Shown: in pieces, positions 41,625 to 50,503 of the stretch
How the letters are laid out: the number at the start of each line of letters is the position of its first letter
Position numbering within the stretch: position 1 is the first letter of the stretch
Assembly (NCBI RefSeq): GCF_937959485.1
Contig: NZ_CALGPY010000007.1
Location: 1 to 64,000, forward strand
DNA from: an uncultured Campylobacter sp.
GTDB taxonomy: Bacteria; Campylobacterota; Campylobacteria; Campylobacterales; Campylobacteraceae
Reading direction: 5' to 3'
DNA length: 64,000 bases
Notes under the pieces: model-generated
Databases searched by the model: none
What the model was told of the DNA's origin: nothing
Seen by the model: the letters and a program-made list of their open reading frames with translations, nothing else
Position numbers and translations under genes: made by a program

Positions 41625-42396
41625 CGTTTCTCATCCACCTTTCTAGCGCGCTCATCTGCTCGTGCGCGGTTAAATTTAGCTTAATCGGACTTAGCGTCGC
41701 CCGCCCCTCAAAAAGTGCCGAAATGTCGCTGTTTTCGTTTTTGCTCGCATCAAAACTGAGCGTAGATTTGCCGAGCCAATAATACTCCATCCCGCGCGGA
41801 TTGCGGTTTAGCTGTGCGTCGGTGTCGTAGAGCTTCTCGCCGCATGGCGCGACCGTTAGTCCCTTAAAATCTTGCTTTGAAACGGCAGGGACGTTTAAAT
41901 TTAAAAACTGCTTTGGCGGCAGCGGAAAGCCGTTTTTGAAAATTTTTCCCACCAAATCAACCGCAAGCTCGCATGCGAGATCAAACCCGTATCGCTGTAG
42001 CGAGTCCGCGACGTAAAACTGGCTCACCGCAAGCGCGGGAATGCCTTGCAAAACCCCCTCCATCGCGCCTCCGCAAGTGCCCGAATAGGTCACGTCCTCG
42101 GCGACGTTGGCGCCGTGATTTATGCCGCTTATCACAAGATCGGGCTTGCGGTTATACAGCGCGCGGAGCGCCAAATATACGCAGTCTGCGGGCGTAGCGT
42201 CGTCGAGTTTGAAAAATCCGTCGTCGAGCTTTACAAATCTAAGCGGGCGTGTGAGCGTGAGCGAGTGCGAGCATGCCGATTTTTCCGAGCTTGGCGCTAC
42301 GATGGTGACGTTTGCGACCGATCTTAGCGCGCTTGCAAGTTCTAAAAGACCGCGCGCTTCGAATCCGTCGTCATTGGTGATTAAAATTTCTTTCAT
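41617..42396 (-). CDS. surE: 5'/3'-nucleotidase SurE
   Basis: Survival protein with nucleoside monophosphatase activity. The N-terminal metal site ILITNDDGFEARGLLELA is intact, followed by VAPSSEKSACSHSLTLTRPL, PADCVYLAL, DLVISGINHGANVAEDVTYS (catalytic Asn) and GTCGGAMEG. 259 residues. The C-terminal part (MEYYWLGKSTLSF) is as in other epsilonproteobacterial SurE. It is first in the surE-tcdA unit. Confidence 0.96.
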   Translation of the reverse strand: MKEILITNDDGFEARGLLELASALRSVANVTIVAPSSEKSACSHSLTLTRPLRFVKLDDGFFKLDDATPADCVYLALRALYNRKPDLVISGINHGANVAEDVTYSGTCGGAMEGVLQGIPALAVSQFYVADSLQRYGFDLACELAVDLVGKIFKNGFPLPPKQFLNLNVPAVSKQDFKGLTVAPCGEKLYDTDAQLNRNPRGMEYYWLGKSTLSFDASKNENSDISALFEGRATLSPIKLNLTAHEQMSALERWMRNDE

Positions 42397-42740
42397 TTTC
42401 TCTCTTTAGCTAAAATTTCACGACAGGCCTATCGGGGCAGAATTCCGTCTGCAAAAATTCTAGCGCTCAATTCTTTACTATGCAAAAATTGCTACTTAGC
42501 TTGCGCGGCGTAAAATTTCATCGTGCCAAATTTTTTCGCAAAAATTCCATCACGAAACTTAGATCACAAAATTCATAGAAAAATTCCGTCTTTTTGCTAC
42601 AAATTTTATAGCCTGCTATGCAATTTCATCGCCTAAATTTAGTTTTCGAAATTCCTTAAATTTTGCGACCGCACTCCGCAACTCGCCGCAAAATCTCGCC
42701 TTTTAAATTTTCGCGCCGATGTAAATCCGCGGCATAAAAT
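42397..42740. repeat. Spacer with AAATTT/AATTCC-core repeats
   Basis: Frequent AAAATTTCACGAC, GAATTCCGTCTGCAAAAATTC, AAAATTTCATCGTGCC and AAATTCCATCACG words, spaced 20-30 bases. Between surE and the lipoprotein gene. No gene seen. Confidence 0.55.
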
Positions 42741-42753
42741 TATGCGAGATATT

Positions 42754-43254
42754 CTACAACCCCGCTTTACGGCATATCTCCTCGCTCACCTGCGAATCAA
42801 GTAGGTGCGAGCTCGGATAATCGTAGAAAAATCGGTGCACTTCACGCACTCCGCTTCGCAATAAAGCTCGCGTACTAGGTGCGTTGCAGTCATTTTCGGT
42901 AATATCCTTGGTTAGCAGTTTGAGATATTTTTGCCGATCGGAGCTTTTCAAGCTCGCCCAGCCAGGGCTTAGCGAGTAGGCATAGATCAGATCGCTTCCT
43001 TGCGCGCTAATTTCTTCGAGGAAGGCAAACTGCGCGACCTTAACGTGAGACTTGGTGCCGCCTACGTCTGCTGCGATCTCGCTAGCTGCGGCTTTAGCGA
43101 CGAGTGCGGGCGAGCCTAGCTTACTAAGCGCCTCAAAACGCGCCGTTACTGCGGGATCCTCGGTGACTTGACGCTTTTGGTATTTAGCCGCGCCGCAACC
43201 GCCCAGCAACATCGCGAACGCGCCGCATAGCGCTAAAATTTTAAAATTTCTCAT
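42754..43254 (-). CDS. Lipoprotein of unknown function
   Basis: 166 residues. Signal peptide with lipobox MLLGGC (Cys at about 20), then a mostly helical soluble domain with FEALSKLGSPALVAKAAASE, YSLSPGWASLKSSDRQKYL and a C-terminal pair of Cys (NDCNAPSTRALL and EEICRKAG). No family recognised. AAAGGATT precedes the start. Divergent from lpxB, with the spacer of 68 bases holding the lpxB promoter. Confidence 0.7.
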   Translation of the reverse strand: MRNFKILALCGAFAMLLGGCGAAKYQKRQVTEDPAVTARFEALSKLGSPALVAKAAASEIAADVGGTKSHVKVAQFAFLEEISAQGSDLIYAYSLSPGWASLKSSDRQKYLKLLTKDITENDCNAPSTRALLRSGVREVHRFFYDYPSSHLLDSQVSEEICRKAGL

Positions 43255-43292
43255 CTTAAATCCTTTGTCGGCTTAATTTTAGCACATTTTGC

Positions 43293-43298
43293 TATAAT
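43293..43298 (+). promoter_or_regulatory. -10 box for lpxB
   Basis: TATAAT in ATTTTGCTATAATTAAC, 25 bases before the lpxB start. Confidence 0.6.
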
Positions 43299-43322
43299 TA
43301 ACAAAAATTTAAAAGGCTAAAT

Positions 43323-44510
43323 TTGAAATATTTAATCTCTTGCCTAGAACCCTCGGCGAATCTGCATTTTAAAGAGGTTCTAGCGCATCTTAAAAGGCTC
43401 GATCCCGCTTACGAAATTTGCGGAATTTTCGATGAAAAGCTGGGCTCGCCGATATACAAAAGCAGCGAATTTTCGGCGATGGGCTTTATAGAAATTTTGC
43501 CGCTGATTTTAAAAGCCAAGCGCGCGATAACGCAGATGACGCGACTTGCGGCGGAATGCGATCGCGCGCTTTTGATCGACTCGCCCGCATTTAATCTGCC
43601 GCTTGCTCGCGCGATCAAAGAAAGCGGCGCGCGCGCGGAAATTTCATATTATATCCTGCCGCAGGTTTGGGCGTGGAAGCCGCACAGAGCGGAGAAGCTG
43701 AAGGCGTTTTGCGATAATCTGCTCTCCATCTGGCCTTTTGAGGCGAAATTTTTCGGCGCGGATTGCGAGGGAGATAAAGGTGCCGTGCCGCAAGAAGCGG
43801 AGAGCAAAGATGCTGCAGCACAAGAAACAAAAGATAAAGACGCTGCGCAGAAAGAGAATGCCTCGCACCCGAGCGAGCAAAGCGCTAAAACCGCAAAGTA
43901 CTCTTTCGTGGGACATCCGCTGCTTGACGAGATAAAATTCCAAAAAACAAGCTACGAAAAGCAGGGCAAGATCGCCTTTATGCCGGGCTCACGCAGAGCT
44001 GAAATTTCAAGACTGATGCCGATTTTTAGAGCCCTTGCGCCTAAATTTGAAAATAGCGAGCGAACCTTGATAATCCCGCCGCATCTGATGGATCAAAGGG
44101 ATGAAATTTACGGGCCTCTGGACGGCTTTAGCATCGCAAACGATACTCCTGCTACGCTTAAGGATTGCGATTTTGCCTTCATCTGCTCTGGCACGGCGAC
44201 GCTTGAGGCGGCGCTCATCGGCACTCCGTTCGTGCTGTGCTACAAAGCGCGCGCGTTTGACGTTTGGCTCGCGCGAAAACTCGTAAAGCTAAAGCACGTG
44301 GGGCTTGCGAATATTATTTTTGATTTTTTGGGCGAGGAGCCGTTACATGAGGAGCTTTTGCAAGGCGAAGTAAGCGCGCAAAACCTACTCGCCGCATACG
44401 AGCGCTGCGACGCCGCTAAATTTAAACTTGCGAGCGAGAAGCTGCTAGATTATCTGAAATTCGGCTCCAGCGAAAACGTGGCAAAAATTTTAACGCAGTC
44501 TGCGAGCTAA
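43323..44510 (+). CDS. lpxB: Lipid-A-disaccharide synthase, with an inserted segment
   Basis: Joins UDP-diacylglucosamine and lipid X into the lipid A disaccharide. TTG start with AAAAGG upstream. Seen: YLISCLEPSANLHFKEVLAH, YYILPQVWAWKPHRAEKL, FVGHPLLDEI, AFMPGSRRAEISRLMPI and FICSGTATLEAALIGTPFVL. Residues about 147-193, between FEAKFFGAD and KYSFVGHP, are a low-complexity Asp/Lys/Glu/Ala/Gln stretch (AAAQETKDKDAAQ) where ordinary LpxB has only a short loop. 395 residues; still in frame and probably active. Confidence 0.93.
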   Translation: MKYLISCLEPSANLHFKEVLAHLKRLDPAYEICGIFDEKLGSPIYKSSEFSAMGFIEILPLILKAKRAITQMTRLAAECDRALLIDSPAFNLPLARAIKESGARAEISYYILPQVWAWKPHRAEKLKAFCDNLLSIWPFEAKFFGADCEGDKGAVPQEAESKDAAAQETKDKDAAQKENASHPSEQSAKTAKYSFVGHPLLDEIKFQKTSYEKQGKIAFMPGSRRAEISRLMPIFRALAPKFENSERTLIIPPHLMDQRDEIYGPLDGFSIANDTPATLKDCDFAFICSGTATLEAALIGTPFVLCYKARAFDVWLARKLVKLKHVGLANIIFDFLGEEPLHEELLQGEVSAQNLLAAYERCDAAKFKLASEKLLDYLKFGSSENVAKILTQSAS

Positions 44511-44530
44511 AATTTTAAGGCTAAAGCTTA

Positions 44531-44536
44531 TATAAT
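44531..44536 (+). promoter_or_regulatory. -10 box for greA
   Basis: TATAAT in GCTTATATAATTTGA, 22 bases before greA's ATG. Confidence 0.5.
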
Positions 44537-44558
44537 TTGATAAAAAGAAAGGAAGATT

Positions 44559-45050
44559 ATGACGACAGAACCAATGACGCTTTACGGATATGAAAAGATC
44601 ACCTCCGAGCTCAAGGAGCTTCAGAGCGTGAAGCTACCTCACATAGTCCAGCAGATCGACATCGCGCGCGGACACGGCGATCTGAAAGAAAACGCCGAGT
44701 ACCACGCGGCGCGCGAAGAGCAGGCGTTTCTGCTATCGCGCATCGCCGAACTTAGCGACATCGTCTCTCGAAGTAAAATCATCGACCCCTCGACCTACGA
44801 ACACGACCGCGTAAAATTCGGCTCCACCGTTACCTTTATGGACGTAGAGACCGAGCGGGAGGAGATCTACACGATCGTAGGCCTTAGCGAAGCGGATATC
44901 TCGCGCAAACTTATCAATATAAACACTCCGCTTGCGCGCCAGCTTTTAGGTAAAGCTGAGGGCGATGAGGTGGTGCTTCAGCTCCCATCCGGCACGCGCG
45001 ACGTAGAAATTCTAAGCGTTGAATACAGGCCGATCAAATTTGGAAAATAA
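44559..45050 (+). CDS. greA: Transcription elongation factor GreA
   Basis: Rescues stalled RNA polymerase by stimulating transcript cleavage. The N-terminal coiled coil (about 10-75) carries the tip acidic pair within GDLKENAEYHAAREEQ, and the C-terminal FKBP-like domain has GSTVTFMDVETEREEIYTIV and NTPLARQLLGKAEGDEV. 163 residues, normal. AAAGGAAG precedes the ATG. Its stop is directly followed by argC. Confidence 0.97.
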   Translation: MTTEPMTLYGYEKITSELKELQSVKLPHIVQQIDIARGHGDLKENAEYHAAREEQAFLLSRIAELSDIVSRSKIIDPSTYEHDRVKFGSTVTFMDVETEREEIYTIVGLSEADISRKLININTPLARQLLGKAEGDEVVLQLPSGTRDVEILSVEYRPIKFGK

Positions 45051-45051
45051 G

Positions 45052-46059
45052 ATGAAAAAAGCGGGAATCATCGGCGTTAGCGGCTATACGGGGCTTGAAC
45101 TGATTAAAATTCTACTTTCCCACCCGGGCTTTGAAATTTCGTATTTAGGCGCCTCGACGCAGGGCGAGATAAGCGAAATTTTCCCGCAACTTCGCGGAGT
45201 TTTGCAGATGCCGGTACGAGTTGCCGATGCCGCCGATGCCGCAAAGGCGTGCGATCTTATTTTTTTGGCGCTGCCGCATGAAAAAGCGATGAAATTTGCC
45301 CGCGAAATTTTAAAATTTAAAAGCGTCAAGGTAGTCGATCTATCCGCCGATTACCGCCTAAGCCGCGAGCTTTACGAGAAAAATTACACCGCGCATTTAG
45401 ACCCTCGTAATTTAGCCCACGCCGTTTACGGACTGCCTGAGCTAAATCGCGAAAAGATCCGCGCCGCGCGCCTTACGGCAAATCCGGGCTGTTATCCTAC
45501 CTGCTCTATTTTGGCGCTCGCGCCGTTCGTGCGGCTACTAGATCCTAGTATCGGCGTATTTATCGACGCAAAAAGCGGAGTAAGCGGCGCGGGCAAGGCT
45601 CTTAAAACGAGCAGCCATTTCGTAAGCGCGAACGAAAACGCGGGCGCCTACTCGCCGATCTCGCATCGCCACGCAGACGAGATCAAAGAGCAGCTGCAAA
45701 TTTTAAAAGGCAGCGAATTTAGCACGATTTTCGTGCCGAATTTGCTGCCGATTACGCGCGGAATGCTAGTTAGCGCGTTTGGCGTACTGCAAAAGAGCGT
45801 GGACGCAGAGGCGGTGCTGCGGGAGTTTTACGCAAATGAGCCTTTCGTGCGCGTCCTAAGCGAGCCCGTGAGTATAAAAAACGTCGCAGGGACGCACTTT
45901 TGCGATATTTTTATAAAAACTGCCGGCGATAAAATTTGGATTAACTCGGCGATCGATAATCTTTTGCGCGGAGCATCGTCGCAGGCGGTCGCAAACGCAA
46001 ATTTAATGTGCGGATTCGCCGAAGCTACGGCGTTGCCGCGTATCGCACACGGAATTTAA
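45052..46059 (+). CDS. argC: N-acetyl-gamma-glutamyl-phosphate reductase
   Basis: Third step of arginine synthesis; reduces N-acetylglutamyl phosphate with NADPH. NADP-binding GVSGYTGLELIKILLSHP at the start, catalytic Cys in LTANPGCYPTCSILA (about 145), and the substrate region ISHRHADEIKEQL and NLLPITRGML. 335 residues. The ATG at 45052, one base after the greA stop, is chosen; an in-frame TTG-type extension into greA is not needed. Confidence 0.96.
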   Translation: MKKAGIIGVSGYTGLELIKILLSHPGFEISYLGASTQGEISEIFPQLRGVLQMPVRVADAADAAKACDLIFLALPHEKAMKFAREILKFKSVKVVDLSADYRLSRELYEKNYTAHLDPRNLAHAVYGLPELNREKIRAARLTANPGCYPTCSILALAPFVRLLDPSIGVFIDAKSGVSGAGKALKTSSHFVSANENAGAYSPISHRHADEIKEQLQILKGSEFSTIFVPNLLPITRGMLVSAFGVLQKSVDAEAVLREFYANEPFVRVLSEPVSIKNVAGTHFCDIFIKTAGDKIWINSAIDNLLRGASSQAVANANLMCGFAEATALPRIAHGI

Positions 46060-46102
46060 GCGATGAACTTTTTCGCAAAAGCCGTTACGCGCGGGAGCCT
46101 AG

Positions 46103-46837
46103 ATGCAAAATGATCAAATTCAGACGATAAAACCAGGTGCTATCTTTATCGGCGATGCGCACGCGGGCGCAAGCAGACCGCAATTTTTGAAATTTCTGCG
46201 CGCGCTGAAGGCTGAGCCCGCGCCGCCGCCTCAAATTTTTATGATGGGCGATATGTTTGATTTTTTGGCAAACACGACCTACGTGCAGCGCCTATACGAA
46301 GAGGAGATCGCGCTAATAAACGAGCTGTCGCGAAAATGCGAAATTTTTTACTTCGAGGGCAACCACGATTTTAATCTGCGCGAAATTTTCCCCCGCGCAA
46401 AAGTTTATCCAAACGCCGCGCAGCCCGTTAAATTTATCTGCGAGAGCGGCGAGACGGTACAGATTGCGCACGGCGATCTGTTTTTGCCGCGCCTGACACA
46501 GTTTGCGCTGCTTTCGCTACGAAATAGAGCTTTTCTGAAATTTATGGATCTACTCGATCGCGCTTTAAAATTTAAAATTTCAAAGATGATCTTAAAATCG
46601 CAAGAGGGGAAAAATCTATACAAAAAAATGCCAAATTTTAAGGATATAATCGCGCCGAAGATCGATTTTTATGCGGCAAATTTAATCATCGAAGGCCACT
46701 ATCATCAAGATGAAATTTTATATTTCGGCGAGAAAAAATATATAAATTTGTGCTCGTTCGGGGCTGGGAGCAAAATTTACGAGGTCGCAAAAAGCGAAAA
46801 ATTTATGCTAATTCCAAAAAACTTAAACTTAAATTAG
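46103..46837 (+). CDS. lpxH: UDP-2,3-diacylglucosamine pyrophosphatase-like (LpxH type)
   Basis: Calcineurin-like phosphoesterase that in lipid A synthesis cleaves UDP-diacylglucosamine to lipid X. Motifs: FIGDAHAGASRPQFL (Asp and His), MMGDMFDFLANTTYVQ, YFEGNHDFNLREIFP, QIAHGDLFLPR and IEGHYHQDEI. 244 residues. The FDF element after GDM fits LpxH better than other members. Starts 43 bases after argC. Confidence 0.85.
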   Translation: MQNDQIQTIKPGAIFIGDAHAGASRPQFLKFLRALKAEPAPPPQIFMMGDMFDFLANTTYVQRLYEEEIALINELSRKCEIFYFEGNHDFNLREIFPRAKVYPNAAQPVKFICESGETVQIAHGDLFLPRLTQFALLSLRNRAFLKFMDLLDRALKFKISKMILKSQEGKNLYKKMPNFKDIIAPKIDFYAANLIIEGHYHQDEILYFGEKKYINLCSFGAGSKIYEVAKSEKFMLIPKNLNLN

Positions 46838-46838
46838 C

Positions 46839-46844
46839 TATAAT
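46839..46844 (+). promoter_or_regulatory. -10 box for serB
   Basis: TATAAT in AAATTAGCTATAATTCC, 25 bases before the serB ATG and overlapping the lpxH stop region. Confidence 0.5.
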
Positions 46845-46868
46845 TCCTAAATTTTTGCGAGGATATTT

Positions 46869-47492
46869 ATGATAAAGCTTTGTGTTTTTGACTTTGATTC
46901 TACGCTGATGGACGGCGAGACGATAGGTTTTTTCGCCGCTAAAATGGGCACGCAGCGACAAGTTAGCGAAATTACGAAGCGCGCGATGGCGGGAGAGCTT
47001 GATTTTTTCGAGAGCCTTAGCGAGCGCGTGGCGCTGATAAAGGGAATGAAGCTTAGCGATGCTAAAGCTATCGCGGAAGGCCTGCCTTTCGTTTGCGGCG
47101 CTAGCGAGATCATCGCGTATCTGAAAAATAAAGGCATAAAGGTGATCGTCTTTAGCGGCGGATTTCATCTCGCTACCGACGCCGCGCAGAAAAAACTAGG
47201 CTTTGACGCAAGCTTTGCGAACTATCTGCATGAAAAAGACGGAATTTTAACCGGGCTTTTCGGCGGCGAGATGATGTTCGGCTACTCAAAAGGCGTCCTG
47301 CTTGCACAGCTTAAATCGCTGATGGGCTTAAAAGCAAGCGAGGTAATGTGCGTGGGAGACGGTGCGAACGACGTTTCGATGTTTCGCGAGGCGGGACTTA
47401 AAATTGCTTTTTGCGCGAATGAAATTTTAAAAGAGCACGCGAGCGTATGCATTGAAAAAAAGGATTTGAAGGAGATTATGAAATATGTATGA
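46869..47492 (+). CDS. serB: Phosphoserine phosphatase
   Basis: Last step of serine synthesis. HAD fold: CVFDFDSTLMDGETIGFFA (motif I, about 4-22), IVFSGGFHLATDAAQKKLG (motif II Ser) and VMCVGDGANDVSMFREAGLK (motif III/IV). 207 residues with no ACT domain, as in the short Campylobacter enzymes. It overlaps the transaldolase gene by 8 bases. Together with serC at the other end of the window it covers two of the three serine steps. Confidence 0.94.
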   Translation: MIKLCVFDFDSTLMDGETIGFFAAKMGTQRQVSEITKRAMAGELDFFESLSERVALIKGMKLSDAKAIAEGLPFVCGASEIIAYLKNKGIKVIVFSGGFHLATDAAQKKLGFDASFANYLHEKDGILTGLFGGEMMFGYSKGVLLAQLKSLMGLKASEVMCVGDGANDVSMFREAGLKIAFCANEILKEHASVCIEKKDLKEIMKYV

Positions 47493-48492
47493 TAAAGCCC
47501 TAAATTTCAGCCTTTGGTGCGACTTTTTGGAGCGCGATTTTATCGATAAAGATTTCGACGAGCTGATCAAAAAAGGCATAATTAACGGCGCTACCTCCAA
47601 TCCCGCGATCTTTAAAAACGCAATCCTAAGCTCCCCCGCATACGACTCGGCCAAAGAGGAATTTAGAAAAAAAGAGCCTAAAAAGCTATATGAAATTTTA
47701 GCCACCGCGGACATCAGAAGCGCGGCGGAGAGCCTGCTTAAAAATTTTATTAACGGCGATGACGGCTTTGTGAGTATCGAGGTCGATCCATACTTTGCAG
47801 ACGACGCCGAGGCGATGTATCGCGAGGGCAAACACCTATACGGCACGATCGGCATGCCAAACGTTATGATCAAAATCCCTGCGACCAAGGCGGGCTACGA
47901 AGCGATGCGCGATCTACTGAAAAAGGGGATCAGCGTAAACGCGACCTTGGTTTTTTCGCCTGAGCAGACCGCAAAATGTATCGAGGCGATAAAAGAGGGA
48001 ATTGCAGGCTTTCGCCGCTACTTCCCGAAAGCAAATTTACCAAAAACCGTAATTAGCATCTTCGTTAGCCGCTTCGATAGGTTACTGGATGAAAAAATGG
48101 CCACGGCGGGCCTTCCTACCGGCAAAATCGGCATAATGAACGCCGCGAAGTGCTATAATATCATAGCCGCAGAGGGTTTAAGCTACGCTAAGCCGCTGTT
48201 TGCAAGTACGGGCGTAAAAGGAGACGATCTGCCGAAGGATTACTACGTAAGCGAGCTGATGTATCCGGGCTGCGTAAACACCGCGCCACTTGAGACGATA
48301 GAGGCTTTTGTAAGCGGCGATCAAAAGCCCAAAATGCCGCCTAGCGATGCGCAGATAGAGGAATTTTTCGCTCGCGTAGCGGAGGCGAAGATCGATATGA
48401 AAAAGGCGTATAAAAAGCTGCTGGATGACGGACTGGTGGCCTTTGAAGAAGCATTTAAAGAGATAATAAAAACACTTAAAAAGGAGAAATGA
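47485..48492 (+). CDS. tal: Transaldolase
   Basis: Pentose-phosphate enzyme moving a dihydroxyacetone unit between sugars. Seen: NGATSNPAIFKNAILSS (about 32-48), the Schiff-base lysine in NVMIKIPATKAGYEAM (about 130), NATLVFSPEQTAKCIEAIKE and TVISIFVSRFDRLLDE. 335 residues of the long Campylobacter type. Coupled by overlaps to serB (8 bases) and to the PilT-like gene (4 bases). Confidence 0.94.
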   Translation: MYDKALNFSLWCDFLERDFIDKDFDELIKKGIINGATSNPAIFKNAILSSPAYDSAKEEFRKKEPKKLYEILATADIRSAAESLLKNFINGDDGFVSIEVDPYFADDAEAMYREGKHLYGTIGMPNVMIKIPATKAGYEAMRDLLKKGISVNATLVFSPEQTAKCIEAIKEGIAGFRRYFPKANLPKTVISIFVSRFDRLLDEKMATAGLPTGKIGIMNAAKCYNIIAAEGLSYAKPLFASTGVKGDDLPKDYYVSELMYPGCVNTAPLETIEAFVSGDQKPKMPPSDAQIEEFFARVAEAKIDMKKAYKKLLDDGLVAFEEAFKEIIKTLKKEK

Positions 48493-49709
48493 TGGCGGGT
48501 TCTATAGATTATTCGCAGTATCAAGTTGACGCTTCTACGCTGGATTTTAAGCAGCGAGACAGGCTAAATAAATATTTGGAATTTCTAATCCAAAATGGCG
48601 GTAGCGACCTTCATATAAAATCGGGCGCGGTTATCAGAGGTCGTATCCACGGCGAGCTAGTAAAATTTAGCAAAACGCCATTTTTAAAAGAAGACGCGAT
48701 GACGCTAGCTAAGGAGCTTCTCATCACGCGCTTTCCGGAGCTTATCGAGAAAAAGAGCGTGGATTTTACCTACAAGCTAAACGAAGATTATCGCTTCCGC
48801 GTTAATATTTTTTTTCAGATCGACGGTATCAGCGCGGTTTTCCGAACGATCCCGGTTAAAATTCCAGAGATCGACGATCTAGGTCTGCCGCCTTCGATCA
48901 AAGATATTTGCGACACGGCTATGCGCGGCGTCGTGCTACTTACGGGACCTACGGGAAGCGGAAAGACGACAACGATCGCAAGTATGATAAATCGTATAAA
49001 TAGGCAAAGAACCAGCCACGTCGTTACGATCGAGGATCCCGTCGAGTTCGTATTTAAAGACGATAAATGCATCATCAATCAGCGCGCTATCGGCGAGGAC
49101 TGCAATAACTTCGCAGATTCGCTTCGCGCTGCGCTGAGAGAAGACCCGGACGTTATATTTGTGGGCGAGATGCGCGATTTGGAGACGATCGAGACCGCAC
49201 TTCACGCCGCGGAAACGGGCCACTTAGTGTTTTCGACGGTGCACACCATCGACGCAAAAGAGACGGTAAACCGAATCATCGCAATGTTTGAGCAGGCGGA
49301 ACAGGAGCGTATCCGAATGACGCTAGCATCCGTCCTAGAGGCAGTCATCTCTCAGCGCCTTGCTCGTACTATCGAGGGCAAGCGCGTAGCCGTCGTTGAA
49401 ATTTTACGCAAAAACACCCGTATTAAGGATATGATACTTGATGCGCGTGACGATGAAATTCCAGACGCGATCGCCGATGGTCGCAACACCTACGGCATGC
49501 AGACCTTCGATCAGCACCTGCTCGATCTTTATAGAGATGGCGTCATTACCCGCGAGGAGGCGCTGGATAAGGCCTCTAAGCGAAACGACCTCGATCTGCA
49601 GATCAAAAACGTCGATCTTGCCAAAAAAAGGGATTTGGCAGCAGAATCCGGAGAGAGCGCCGAAGAGATGCTCGCCGGCGAAGTCGTACAGCTAAAAGAG
49701 ATCCGCTAA
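48489..49709 (+). CDS. pilT: PilT-like type IV pilus/type II secretion ATPase
   Basis: Hexameric secretion ATPase. N-terminal NGGSDLHIKSGAVIRGRI, Walker A LLTGPTGSGKTTTIASM (about 152-168), Asp box VTIEDPVEFVF, Walker B DPDVIFVGEMRDLETIE and His box AAETGHLVFSTVHTIDA, ending with MQTFDQHLLDLYRDGVI. 406 residues. The overall order fits PilT. The AIRNLIRE retraction element is not recognisable; the place reads DDEIPDAIADGRNTYG. No pilus gene is near. It overlaps tal by 4 bases. Confidence 0.86.
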   Translation: MMAGSIDYSQYQVDASTLDFKQRDRLNKYLEFLIQNGGSDLHIKSGAVIRGRIHGELVKFSKTPFLKEDAMTLAKELLITRFPELIEKKSVDFTYKLNEDYRFRVNIFFQIDGISAVFRTIPVKIPEIDDLGLPPSIKDICDTAMRGVVLLTGPTGSGKTTTIASMINRINRQRTSHVVTIEDPVEFVFKDDKCIINQRAIGEDCNNFADSLRAALREDPDVIFVGEMRDLETIETALHAAETGHLVFSTVHTIDAKETVNRIIAMFEQAEQERIRMTLASVLEAVISQRLARTIEGKRVAVVEILRKNTRIKDMILDARDDEIPDAIADGRNTYGMQTFDQHLLDLYRDGVITREEALDKASKRNDLDLQIKNVDLAKKRDLAAESGESAEEMLAGEVVQLKEIR

Positions 49710-49754
49710 GTCATAAATTTTAAAATTCTAAATTTTTGCAATTTAAAATTTTAA

Positions 49755-49788
49755 AGAATTCTGCCTGCCGCCGCGCAGGCAGAATTCT
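49755..49788. terminator. Strong hairpin terminator between pilT and rplY
   Basis: AGAATTCTGCCTGC (49755-49768) and GCAGGCAGAATTCT (49775-49788) are perfect 14-bp arms around CGCCGC, 46 bases after the pilT-like stop. A T-poor tail (ATTCGTCTG) follows. Confidence 0.65.
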
Positions 49789-49922
49789 ATTCGTCTGTCC
49801 CATTGTGTACAAATATGCCGTGACTTGCAGGATTTAGCGTAAATTTTAATCGGCTAAATTCCGTGCGGCTTTACTTCTAAATTTCATCGTGGCGCTTAAA
49901 TAGATTTAAAGCAACATTTTGC

Positions 49923-49928
49923 TATTAT
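49923..49928 (+). promoter_or_regulatory. -10 box for rplY
   Basis: TATTAT in CATTTTGCTATTATAACG, 31 bases before the rplY ATG, sharing the TTTTGCTAT form seen upstream of lpxB and the 23355 gene. Confidence 0.45.
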
Positions 49929-49958
49929 AACGCTTCATTTTTTCACAAAGGAAACCTA

Positions 49959-50495
49959 ATGTTAGAAGGTATCGTTAGAGATAGTATCGGTAAGAGGGCT
50001 TCAAAATCCCTAAAACGAGATGGTTATCTAATCGCTAATATTTATGCGAAAGGATTTGAAAATATTAACGCAGCGTTTAAAGTAAACGACTTTATCAAAG
50101 CTATGCGCGCAAAAGAAGATCTTCCTTTCGAGGTTAGCGTGGATGGTAAGACATATCGCGTCATCGTGCAAGAATACCAAAAGCACCCCGTCACAAATAC
50201 CCTAACCCACGTAGATTTGCGCGTAGTTCAGGATGACGTGGTAAGCAAATATTTAGTGCCGGTTAAAGTAACTGGCGTCGCTAAAGGGCTAAAAAATAAA
50301 GGTATCTTGGTGCAATCCAAGCGCCGTATAGCCGTAAAATGCGCAGGCAAAGATCTACCAAACGATTTTACGCTCGATGTGAGTGATCTTGATGTAGGCG
50401 ATTCGCTTTTGATCCGCGACATTCCGGTAAAAGAGGGCGTCAGCATCATCCTAGACGGCTCAATAGCGGTAGTCGGAGTTACTTCGGCTAAATAG
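49959..50495 (+). CDS. rplY: 50S ribosomal protein L25 (Ctc form)
   Basis: Binds 5S rRNA. N-terminal L25 domain (MLEGIVRDSIGKRASKSLKR, YEVSVDGKTYRVIVQEYQKH-like, LTHVDLRVV) plus the C-terminal TL5/Ctc domain (about 95-178: VPVKVTGVAKGLKNKGILVQ, LDVGDSLLIRDIPVKEGVSI). 178 residues. AAAGGAAA upstream. It begins the conserved rplY-pth-lptF/G-lysA string. Confidence 0.95.
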   Translation: MLEGIVRDSIGKRASKSLKRDGYLIANIYAKGFENINAAFKVNDFIKAMRAKEDLPFEVSVDGKTYRVIVQEYQKHPVTNTLTHVDLRVVQDDVVSKYLVPVKVTGVAKGLKNKGILVQSKRRIAVKCAGKDLPNDFTLDVSDLDVGDSLLIRDIPVKEGVSIILDGSIAVVGVTSAK

Positions 50496-50503
50496 GGGTG
50501 CCT

